NCBI RefSeq assembly: GCF_000186865.1 | Contig: NW_008705566.1 | Span: 611,807 to 675,806 of the forward strand | DNA: 64,000 nt | Origin: Aureococcus anophagefferens | Lineage: Eukaryota; Sar; Pelagophyceae; Pelagomonadales; Pelagomonadaceae | Reading direction: 5' to 3' | Shown: positions 11,641-20,700 of the stretch, piece after piece | Position numbering within the stretch: position 1 is the stretch's first letter | Layout: each line of letters opens with the position of its first letter | The notes under the pieces: generated by a model | What the model saw: the letters and a program-made list of their open reading frames with translations, nothing else | What the model was told of the DNA's origin: nothing | Database searches by the model: none | Program-made: the position numbers and the translations under genes

Positions 11641-12078
11641 TCACGACAGGACGCAGCCCTTCCGTCGCTTGCGCTTGCGCTCCTCGGCGAGCCCGAGGTT
11701 CCGCCGCATGCCCTTGTAGTCCTCGACGGTGACGGCCTTGGGGTCCGCGCGGCCCGTGTCGCCGTCCGCGGTCGCGCGCTTCTCGAGCTTGGCGACGACG
11801 TCCTCGTAGTGCTCGATGGCCGCGGCGGCGCTCCCGAAGCGCTGGCGGCAGCGGTCGGCGAAGAGGTCGTAGCGCTCCTCGGCCTTGTCCGCCTGGCCGG
11901 CCATCTGGAGCGCCTTGGCCAAGAAGTAGGACGCCTCGGGGTCGTCGGGGTTGTCGGCGAAGCGCTTGAAGGCCGCCTTCAGGTCCTCCATGCGCCACCA
12001 GCCCGAGCCCTTGCGCTCGGAGTCCGCCTTGGCCTTGAGCTTCGACGCATACTTCTTCGCCACGGCAGCCTCCTGCAT
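11641..12078 (-). CDS. Small TPR-like protein with polybasic CaaX tail
   Basis: A 145-residue single-exon frame. The middle (EASYFLAKALQMAGQADKAEERYDL) looks like one TPR hairpin pair, with a further helical segment around AAAIEHYEDVVAKLEK. The C-terminus is striking: RKRKRRKGCVLS, that is a basic patch followed by Cys-Val-Leu-Ser, a canonical CaaX box of the farnesyl type. By analogy with Ras-like tails this would place a small adaptor on a membrane. I do not recognise an orthologue. It is convergent with the preceding secreted protein (38 bp between stops). Confidence 0.65.
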   Translation of the reverse strand: MQEAAVAKKYASKLKAKADSERKGSGWWRMEDLKAAFKRFADNPDDPEASYFLAKALQMAGQADKAEERYDLFADRCRQRFGSAAAAIEHYEDVVAKLEKRATADGDTGRADPKAVTVEDYKGMRRNLGLAEERKRKRRKGCVLS

Positions 12079-12200
12079 GTCTGGGCTCAGGTTCGTGTGC
12101 TGCCCGCCATGCTGCCCGCCGGTTGGAATCCTTCAAGCGAAGGGCGAGTTTCCCTTCAAGTTAATGAGCCCTCGGGGGCGCGCGCGGACAAACAGGCCCC

Positions 12201-13628
12201 TTACCGGGCGTAGAGGCCGCGTCGCGCGCAGACCTCGTGGAGGGCGATCTGGAGGCCGGCCCAGGCGACCTCGTCCGGCCGGTCGACGGCGTTGAGCGTG
12301 TAGCGGCACCGCGACGCGCCGCCGGGGAAGCTCGCCTTGGAGTTGCAGGCCCAGTGCAGCCCGTCGGACGTCTGCGGCATCTCGAAGCGCCGCGGCCGCG
12401 AGAGCTGTTCGACGTCGAGGAGGTGGAGGTGCACGTTCGCCGGGGGCGCGGCCGCGTCGAAGACGCGGCGGATCGCCTCGTTCAAAGCCTCGGATCGCGC
12501 GACCTCGGGGAGCGCGCCGCAGCTGGCGCCCTTGTCGCGCTCGAACGACGTCCAGAGATTGCGGAGGACGACGTCGGCCTCGTCGTAGGCACCGGCGACG
12601 AGGTCCAGGAGGCGCGGGAAGAACGCGGCGAATTCGGCCTCGAACCGCCCGACGACGTCGTCCTCGCCGCTGAAGGTCAGGTCCCAGACGCCGAAGCCGA
12701 CGACGTAGAGGCCCCGCCGCGCGCGGTTTCGCCGCGTCCGCTCGGCGAGGCGTTCGAGCGTCGCGTTGAGGTTCGTCCGCTTCTTGTCCTCGAAGCCGCG
12801 CTTCGGTTTGGCGTAGACGCCCGTGACCTCCTCGAAGGCTCCCGCGAGCGCGCCGTCGTAGCCGCGCGCCGCGACGAGCGCGGCCATGCTCGTCGGCGGC
12901 GGCGCCGCCGCCTCGTCCGGGACCGCGCCCGGCGCCGGCCCGAAATCTTCGGCGCTGATGCCGTAGGGCTCCCGGCGCCCGCCGTCGAGCCACCGCGCGT
13001 ATTCGAATCGCATCATTTTCGTCTGGCTGTCGCCGACGAAGACGACGTCGTCGGCGAGGGAGGCGACGCACGAGCCCAGCGCATTGTCGTGCGCCTCGGC
13101 GTGGAGGCGGGGGACGACGCGGCCGCGGCGGTCGACGACGACGCCCTCGGGGTCGCGGCACGCCCGCGAGAGACGCGCGTCGTAGTCGGCGTCCGACAGG
13201 CGCGCGCGCGGGGCCAGGACGGCGTCCGCGGCGACGCGGCGGGCGCACCACCTCCCCGTACCGTAGGGCGCACAGGCCTCGTCGCAGTGCGGGCCGAAGC
13301 CCTCCGCGCGGCACGCGCGGTCGACGCATCGGAGCGCCTCGTGCGGAACCCACGCGTAGTCGCCCCCGCCCCGCGCCCAGACCGACCGCCGGCAGCACGC
13401 GGCGTCCTCGACGGTCGCGCACGCGGCGCCGCCGCAGCACGCCGCCGTCGCGGCGGCGTCGCAGGCGGTGAGGTAGCACCGAAAGTCCTCGAGCGTCTCG
13501 GTCACGTTAAACTCCGACCCGCCGTCGTCGACCACGAGCGGGTTGTCTTGATGCGTGATATAGAGAAGAGCGCACACGAGCCCTGCGATTACGACCAGGG
13601 CTATCCAGACGCGTCGCATTTTAGGCAT
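12201..13628 (-). CDS. Type II membrane protein with GDSL/PC-esterase-like domain
   Basis: 475 residues, one exon. A short basic N-terminus (MPKMRRV) precedes a single membrane helix at about residues 7-25, the topology of a Golgi type II enzyme. A Cys-rich stem follows (residues 50-130, CCGG and ACCRR motifs). The catalytic-type motifs are VVFVGDSQTKMM near residue 196-207, the GDS nucleophile block, and TSDGLHWAC near residue 425, the DxxH block. These together characterise the PC-esterase family (CASD1, plant TBL and related O-acyltransferases/esterases), which O-acetylate glycans. The substrate is unknown. Confidence 0.65.
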   Translation of the reverse strand: MPKMRRVWIALVVIAGLVCALLYITHQDNPLVVDDGGSEFNVTETLEDFRCYLTACDAAATAACCGGAACATVEDAACCRRSVWARGGGDYAWVPHEALRCVDRACRAEGFGPHCDEACAPYGTGRWCARRVAADAVLAPRARLSDADYDARLSRACRDPEGVVVDRRGRVVPRLHAEAHDNALGSCVASLADDVVFVGDSQTKMMRFEYARWLDGGRREPYGISAEDFGPAPGAVPDEAAAPPPTSMAALVAARGYDGALAGAFEEVTGVYAKPKRGFEDKKRTNLNATLERLAERTRRNRARRGLYVVGFGVWDLTFSGEDDVVGRFEAEFAAFFPRLLDLVAGAYDEADVVLRNLWTSFERDKGASCGALPEVARSEALNEAIRRVFDAAAPPANVHLHLLDVEQLSRPRRFEMPQTSDGLHWACNSKASFPGGASRCRYTLNAVDRPDEVAWAGLQIALHEVCARRGLYAR

Positions 13629-13659
13629 CGAGGTAGCTGAAATAGAGGGCGAAGTTATA

Positions 13660-14496
13660 AATGGTCAGAGCGATGATCGCAGCGACGATCGGAAGGCACA
13701 CTCTCAGAAGGTTTTCTGCGTCTCTCAAAGCTTGAATGTCGCGGACCTCGACCGCTCTTACCATCGTCACGGGCCCCCATCGCTTTGGCCAAGAGCCGCC
13801 CGGGATAAATCCCGCGGTACCTCATGCCGGATTCTTCGATCGCGAGGCGTATCGCGGGCCCGGCACCCACCCACCCACCTCCTGGCCAATCAGGGACCTC
13901 CGTTTCGTTAGTTGCCTTCAAGTTGCCGCTCGCAAAATCGCCACAACGCGCGCGCGATTCCGCGCGCGCGCTCTCTCGTGTCGCGGAGCTGCGCGGTCCA
14001 ATCTCCGCTTTGCGATGAGAACGGGCACCCGCGCCGCTCGACTCGCCGCGGCGAGAAGCGGCGCTTGCCCAGAGACGACGATAGCGGCGTGAAGACACGT
14101 CGCCGAGGCGCCGCGCGACCGTCAGCCGCGGCACCGCGGGTCATGACCGCGCGCGCGCGCGCGCGTTACAAGTACCCATCAGTACACTGTAGATTTTCCA
14201 AACCAGGCCTCCGGACCCACCCACCCACCTCGCCATGAGGTTCGAATCTTTTGTCCGTGGGTGGCTCGTGCTTTGGCACCTAAGGTAAATTTTCTAGCAT
14301 TTTTCAACTTGTGTCGTCTGATGAGGCGACTCAGGAGCTGCCGCCCCGCGCCTGCTCGGTCTGGTTCCCTCCGCGGGGGTCCCTCCGCGGACCTGCCTCC
14401 CCTCCCCGGTCGGACGCAGTCGGGCGCGCATCCCCTTCAATAACTTGGTCAACTTGCCAACACCGCTAGACGCAACCCGACACCGCTGGACGCGCG
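13660..14496. other. Intergenic region, no gene seen
   Basis: Less GC-rich than the surrounding genes, with an alternating GC run near 14150-14165. A short direct repeat, CACCCACCCACCTC, occurs near 13866 and 14212. Stop codons interrupt all frames frequently. It lies between divergent genes, so both promoters should be here. I see no tRNA or snRNA. Confidence 0.5.
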
Positions 14497-15668
14497 ATGA
14501 CGCGCGTTTCGTGCTTTACCATGCTCTGGTCGAGCCTCGGTTTGTTGCTCGCCTCGGCGCAGCCGCCGTGGAAGGAGGTGGACACGGTGCTGCCGGAGCC
14601 GTCCGAGCTGTGGAAAAATAAGTACGCGACAGTGTCGTCGCATACATGCCTACGTAGGCGCCTACGAGACCTTTCACGGGCTACGTAGGCGCCTACGCGC
14701 CTACGTAGCCTCGTCTGGAACCTATGGACCTATGACCTATGCGCCCACGTAGGTATGCGACGCGCCTACTGATTGCGCGCGAGTATATTCGCGGCGACGG
14801 GATCGAGATCGGCGCGAAGTCGACGCCGCTGCTGAGCAACCACACGCTCGGCAAGATAAACGCGGAACGCGCCGCGAGGAAAGCGCCGCCGACGACCGTG
14901 AGGCTGGTCGACGAGTTGTCGACCGCGGACCTCTTGGTCAAGTACGGCGGGACGGACGCGACGCATCAGGGCTGGCTTCGAGGGATCCGGGCCCACCCCG
15001 TCGACGTCGTCGACGACGCCAACTACTTGAAAAGATTCCGAGACGAGTCGTTGGATTTCGTCGTCGCCAACCACGTCCTCGAGCACGTCGTCGACTTCCT
15101 CGGCACCTTGGCGACCTTCCACCGCGTGCTGCGCAGGGGCGGGGTCGCCTTCGTCGCGCTCCCCGACCGAAGATTCAACCCGGAGGACCGGAACAGACAC
15201 ACGACCCAGCCGACGCATCACCTCGAATCCTTCCACAACGAGGCCAAGATCGACGCGGACCACCCGTTCGAGGTCGCCGAGGGCAAGTTGGGGCGGCCCG
15301 TGACGACGGACGAAGAGCCCGCGGCCCTCGCCCGAGCGCGGGCCGAGATCGCCGCCGGCGCCAGCTCCGGCATGCACCTCCACACCTTCACCACGGACAG
15401 CCTCGTGAGCGTGCTCGTGCTCGCCCACCAGCAAGGCGAGCTCCGCGGCCTCGTCCTCACCCTCGTCCAGCAGGTCGCCAACGAGAACATCCTCGTCCTC
15501 CGCAAAGTCGACGGCAGCTGCCCGGGCTACTTCCCCCACAAGCACGTGCCGGAGCGACTCCCGGCGGGCTGCCCGGGCAGATCGTCCAAGCCGGGCGCGG
15601 CCTACGCGGCGAGTCCTGGCGCCGCGGCGGGGCGGCGAGGGCGTCGTCGGACGAGGCGGTGGCGGTAA
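14497..15668 (+). CDS. Secretory-pathway class I SAM methyltransferase (type 11), 346 aa
   Basis: Exon 1 is 14497-14621, exon 2 is 14753-15668; the 131-nt GT-AG intron is introner C. The sum, 1041 nt, is 347 codons and the junction reads ELWKNKYATRLLIAREY. The N-terminus is a signal peptide (SCFTMLWSSLGLLLASAQ). The SAM fold shows motif I GDGIEIGAK near residue 60, then LDFVVANHVLEHVVD near residue 135, the typical motif IV of Methyltransf_11, and a HRVLRRGGVAFVALPD strand. The C-terminus is Arg/Ala/Gly-rich. The substrate is unknown. It is convergent with the desaturase, with 65 bp between stops. Confidence 0.75.
14622..14752 (+). mobile_element. Introner-like element C, forms the intron of the methyltransferase gene
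   Basis: Direct repeat GTACGCGAC (14622-14630) / GTATGCGAC (14753-14761), 8 of 9 matching, flanks a 122-bp insert. The insert is packed with the palindrome CTACGTAGGCGCCTACG (around 14650, 14681 and 14700). Its left part GTCGCATAC (14637-14645) is inverted relative to GTATGCGAC at the right edge. The donor GT comes from the left copy and the acceptor TAG from the insert's end, as in families A and B, but the sequence is unrelated to them. Confidence 0.7.
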
Positions 15669-15735
15669 ACAAGACTAAGCCGGGTCCTCCCCCTAGTGTG
15701 GTGGTGAAAAAAAGACTAAGCCCGGTCCCCCCCCT
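15669..15735. repeat. Imperfect direct repeat at the 3' end of the desaturase gene
   Basis: A string reading AGACTAAGCC(C)GG, C-run, CTAGTG occurs at about 15672-15698 and again at 15713-15738. The second copy includes the desaturase stop codon (CTA at 15734-15736), so the gene's last bases have been duplicated downstream. Confidence 0.75.
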
Positions 15736-17549
15736 AGTGCTTGGCGGGCGCGACGTGGGCGACGGAGAGCTCGACGGCGCGGTCGCGCGCGCGCGCGACG
15801 AGGCGCTTGCGGCAGGCGAAGTCGAACTTCTCGCGCTTGCCCTTGAGCCAGGTGGCGAGGAGCGTCGCGATGGAGGGGACGTGGTAGACGTGGGTCGGCG
15901 CGTAGAACTCGGGCGCGGCCTTGGCGAGCGCGGCGAGCCGCGTCCAGGGGATGCCCGGGAAGTCGTGGTGCTCGAGGTGGCGGAGCTCCTGGAACGTGAG
16001 CCAGTGCCAGAGGTCGGAGCCCGCGTAGGAGAGCGTGGGCTGCATGTCGTCGAGGGCGCCGTAGGCGTCGTCGTCCTTCTTCGCGCGCGGCGCGAGCGTC
16101 GGCGCCGCGTACGCCGCCTGGGCAGCAAAAGGGTGATTCAACGTCGCTTCAACGTGAGTGTTCCGCGCACGCGCGTTCCGGAAAAGCATCCACGCTTCGA
16201 GACCGTTCCGAGAGATGATCGCTCGTCCGAAAATCAGCCGAAACGAGTGGAAAACGACCGAGATATGAGCCTTTGAAGTTGGGAATTTCGCACCCTTTTG
16301 CTGCCCTGTAGGCCGCCGCCATGGAGCTCCGCTCGTCGAGGTCCGTCGCGCAAGCGTGCTGGAAGAGCCAGAAGCCGATGCAGGGGTGCGCCAGGAAGCC
16401 GACGGAGTTGGCCGCGGACAGGGCGAAGTAGGCGAACGCGCCCCACCCGTGCGCGGGCGACGCGCAGCGCCGGCCGACGGCGGCCATCGCCGCGGCGCTG
16501 CACAGCGCGTCGAAGAGCCAGAAGCAGGTCTCCTTGCGGTTCGCCTTGAAATCGTCCCGCAGGCAGGCGAGGAGGCTCCAGGCGTAGGCCAGGGGCAGCG
16601 CGGCGGCGACGGCGGACGCCCACGCGACGCCCCCGGCGACGCTGTCCGCGACCGCGACGAGGCGCCGGCGCCGCGCCGCCGCCGCGTCCTCGACGCGCAC
16701 GGCCCGCGCCGCGGGCCGCCGGGTGTCGTCGTCGGACGACTCGTCCGTGACGACCGCGGCCTCCTCGAGCTCGTCGTCGCCGTCGTCGCCGTAGACGTCG
16801 TTCGCGTGCGCCGGGGACCGCTCCCAGAGCCAGAAGAGGGCGTCGGCGTCGGCGTCGCGGGGCGTGCCGACGTGGGCGTGGTGGCGCTCGTGGCCGCCGG
16901 CGAAGTAGTAGGAGAACCAGGGGAACGTCGTGAGCGACGACGCCAGCAGCGCGCACGGCCCGGCGACGGCCCACGTCTTCGCGTGGCTCAGCTCGTGGTT
17001 CAGGGCCTGGGCGCCGAAGGCGCACTGGGCGCCGACCGTGCCCGCGAGGAGGAAGACGCGGAGCGCGTACCGCGCGTCGACGCCGCCCGCGCCGGGCGCG
17101 AGGAGGTGGATCGCGACGGCCGCGTGGACGAGGCAGACGCCGACGCACGCGACGGGCGACCAGGCCGTCTCGCCGTGGAGCTTCGCGACCTCCGGGTGCG
17201 CCTTCAGGATCGCCGCGCGCCGCCGCGAGTGCCACTCGGACACGCTCGGGCGCCGCACCTCGTGCTCGAGCGTCACGGCCTCGGCGACGGCCTCGTCGAA
17301 GACGCGCCGCATCGACGCGCGGCGCTCGACGATGCAGATGTAGGGGTAGGTGCCCTTGATCTCCTCGAACTCCTCGAGCTGCTTCTCGAGCTCGAGCACC
17401 ATGCCGCCGGCGGACAGCGCGCGCCCGGCGAGGCGCCGCGCGTCGGGCACGCACCAGTGCTGCTTCCGCGTCAGCTCGAGGACGCGCGGCGTCGCCTCGG
17501 CCGGTTTTGCGAACACCGCGTCGCGCAGCTCCTTGAGCCCGACGCCCAT
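15734..17549 (-). CDS. Sphingolipid delta-4 desaturase-like membrane enzyme, 538 aa
   Basis: Exon 1 is 17549-16317 (411 codons) and exon 2 is 16117-15734 (128 codons with stop), separated by introner A2. The di-iron desaturase histidine boxes are NHELSH (box 1), GGHERHH (box 2) and, after the intron, LRHLEHHDFPGIPW (box 3), matching dihydroceramide desaturase DES1/DEGS. The segment WHSRRRAAILKAHPEVAKL is the DES N-terminal signature. Compared with roughly 320-residue DEGS proteins it has about 110 extra N-terminal residues and an acidic insertion (YGDDGDDELEEAA, DESSDDD) after box 2. It should act in the ER on dihydroceramide or a related acyl-sphingoid. Confidence 0.82.
16118..16307 (-). mobile_element. 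Introner element A2 (190 bp), intron of the desaturase gene
   Basis: Perfect 16-bp terminal inverted repeat GGGCAGCAAAAGGGTG / CACCCTTTTGCTGCCC. Target duplication GTACGCCGC (16109-16117) / GTAGGCCGC (16308-16316), 8 of 9. In gene sense the intron is 16316 to 16118, 199 nt, GC donor from the duplication and CAG acceptor from the element, inserted at a codon boundary. Size and orientation are identical to A1. Confidence 0.94.
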
Positions 17550-17713
17550 GGCGCGGCGCGGCGGGCTCCGGCGCGACGGCGGCGCGACGCGGCCGGCGGC
17601 TTTTTCTCCGCTCGATGTGGGATGCCACTGCCAGCCGCTGGGATTGGCGATTTGTTTGCCGCTTCCGCATCAACATCCTCCCCCCGGGCTGCGGCACAGC
17701 GACCTTTCGAACG

Positions 17714-20700
17714 ATGGGCCAGGCGGGCAGCACGGATGGCGGCCCGATGGGCGCCATGGAGGCGCTGCAGCAGCAGCTGGACCGGCTGGAGCAGAACCTG
17801 ACGTCCCTGGAGGAGGACTACGCCGAGCGCGTCGCCGGCGAGCTGCTCGACGGCAGCAAGGAGCCGTCGGGCGACCTCTACCTCTGCGGCGCGCGGCTCA
17901 AGTGCGACGGCGCCGTGCGCGTCGTGACGGGCCCCGTCGTGGGCCTCGTCGGGTCGACGACGGCGCGCATCCTCCTCGAGGTCGACGCCGACGCGGAGGT
18001 CGCCTTCGCCGCGTGCCTCGTCGACAAGAACTGCCCCGGCGGCCGCGAGACGCGGCGCGGCGCGGCGACCCTCAAGGCGAACCGGCCGGGCGTCTGCGAG
18101 CTGACGGGCCTGACGCCCGACTCGCGCTTCGTCGTCGTCCTCGGCAACGTCCACCGGTCCGACGCCGTCGAGCGGCTCTGCGAGTTCTGCACGTACGAGC
18201 GCGCCGGCAAGCGCGAGGAGGCGCGGGCGCGGTTCATCGCCGTCGCCCACGACCGGCCCACGGCCGTGCGGCCCGGCGAGTACAACCGCTGGGAGACCAT
18301 CGTCGAGCGCGTGTCCATGCGCCAGCTGCCGCCCGTGAACGTCATGGTCCACGTCGGCGGCCAGGTCGAGATGCGCCGCTTCTTCGAGGAGGCGTGGGTC
18401 ATGCTCAAGCGCGGCGTCGAGCAGCGGTCGCTGGCGGCGGCCCTGAGCGGGGCGACGGAGCCCTGGCACGAGCTCGAGAAGCGCGCCTGCGACCGCCTGC
18501 GCGACGGCTACCGCTTCGCGTGGAACCTGCCCGGGAAGCGCGACGTGCTCTCGCACTGCCCGCACCTCATGCTCTGCGGCGAGGGCGACGTCTACCCGCG
18601 CTTCACGGACGCGCTGGAGCTGAGCCCGGGCGTCGGCGGCGAGGTCGCGTCTACCATGCTGCGCCTCGCGCGGCGCGTCTTCTGGGAGTACCAGCGCCAG
18701 CTCTGGGACTCGCGCGTGCCCGCGCTCGTGGCGCGCGAGGAGGGCTTCGGCGAGCGGCGCGCGGCCGTCGCCAAGGCCCAGCTCGTCGCCGCGCGCGCCG
18801 CCGCGACCCTCAAGGCCGCGAACGTCGACCTCGAGGTCTACCGGAAGCGCGCGCTCCAGTCGGAGGAGGGCGCGTCGTCGACGGCGGAGCAGACGCTCGT
18901 CTTCCGCTGCACGGAGCTCGAGGCCGAGGTGCGCGGGGCCGACGCCGACGTGGACAAGGCCGTGGAGGAGCTGAAGTTCTACGCGGAGAACGACGAGACG
19001 CCCGGCGGCTCGGAGCAGGAATCGAGCCTCCACGTGCTCGGGGGCGTCGCGGTCTGTGCCGAAACCAAATATTCAACCCGACTTCAATGTGAGCTTATTC
19101 GAACGATTTGGACCAGACTCATTCACTGTGCTTCGAGAACTCGACGAGAGCGATCGATCCGTCCAAAAATCAGCCGAATCGACTTTGATTTGACCGAGCT
19201 AGAGAATTCTCAAGTTTGGTGGGGACCCCCCAAACCAGTGGTTGGTTTCGGCACAGGTCGCGGTGCTGCTGCTGGACACGCGGTGGTCCCAGGTCACGCC
19301 CGAGGGCGCCCAGCTGCCGACGGCGCCCCTCGTGCCGTCGAGCGCCTGGGCCCAGCTCGAGAACCTGCTCCTCTTCGACGCGGCGTCGCGCGACTGCACG
19401 GCGCTGCTCGTCGCCGTCGAGGAGCCGCCGCTGAACCCGTACACGCCCGTGGCCAAGGACCCGGCGAAGCGCAAGAAGCTCGAGGACGACGTCGAGGACT
19501 TCGCCGCGCGCTGGTCGAAGAACGAGGCGGACCAGAAGAAGTTCATGGGCCTGCTGCTCAAGTGGCTCCACGTGTCGAAGCAGCGGTGCATGTACGTGCT
19601 CGCGGGCGGCGACCAGCCCGGCGGCGTCGAGACCTACGTCGAGGAGACGACGGGCACGCAGGCCGAGTTCCGCCAGATGATCGTCGGGTCCATCACGGGC
19701 GCCCAGCCCGCCGCGGAGCGCGCGTCGGCCGCGCCGCTGCTCCTCGACGCGGGCGCGCTCAAGCTCGACGAGGCCAAGGAGCACCTCGCCTTCGAGCACG
19801 AGCGCCTCGTCCCCGCGGACCACTGCGCCTACGTCGAGGGCCTCGTGGTCATGCCGAACACGGGCGTGGACCCCGTGCGCATCCAGGCCGAGTCGCAGTC
19901 GCTCTTCTACGGCGGCGTGCGGTGCCTGCTCGGCCCCGTGATCGGCCGCGTCAACGACCGGTCGGCGATCATTTTGTGCGAGGTCGAGTACCCGGCGCCC
20001 ATCGCCTGCGTCGTCACGGAGTCGCTCACGGGCAGGGTCCACAAGCAGATCGTCTACCTCGCGGGGAAGCGCGTCCACGCGTTCCGCTTCGACGACCTCG
20101 AGGCGGCGCGCTACTACGCGGTCCACTTCGACGGCATCGAGGACCCCAAGTACCGCACGGGCTCCTTCACGACGCCCGCGCGCATCAACGACCCGGCGCA
20201 GGCCGAGGAGACGACGAGCGAGGAGGGGTCGAAGTACGGCGGCGCGCAGGTCGGCGACGGCGGCGGTTCTTTGCGCACGCCCTGGCAGCGCAAGTTCCGC
20301 GTCATGGCCCTGGCCCGCGACGCGCCCTACCCGGACCACGAGAACTGCGTCCTGGCGCCGCCGGAGCCGCCGCCGGACGAGGGCGCGGTGTTCACGCGCG
20401 CGGCGAAGAAGAAGGCGAAGCGCAAGGCCGACTTCCAGAAGGCCGCGATCTACGGCGCGCAGCTCATGGAGTGCGCCAAGGAGCTGAGCGACGCGCCCTG
20501 GCCCGGCGTCGACCTCCACGTGCACCTCGGGGGCCAGGTCGACATGGACATGGTGCTGGGCGACGCCGTCGCGGTGCTCGCGCGCGCGGAGATGGCCCAC
20601 GTCCGCGGCGACCCCGTGCAGGCCGGCCGCCTCGAGGACGCGGCGCTCGACCGGCTCCGGGACGGCTACCGCACGCACTGGAACCTGCCGGGCACGCGCG

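Noticed and set aside
14130..14170. Alternating CG run as a possible regulatory Z-DNA site
   Set aside because: Short CG runs occur throughout this GC-extreme genome; there is no specific evidence of function.
17615..17713. Upstream ATG for the PhoD-like protein
   Set aside because: It adds an extension that overlaps the likely promoter of the divergent desaturase gene. The ATG at 17714 gives MGQAGST, a good myristoylation start.
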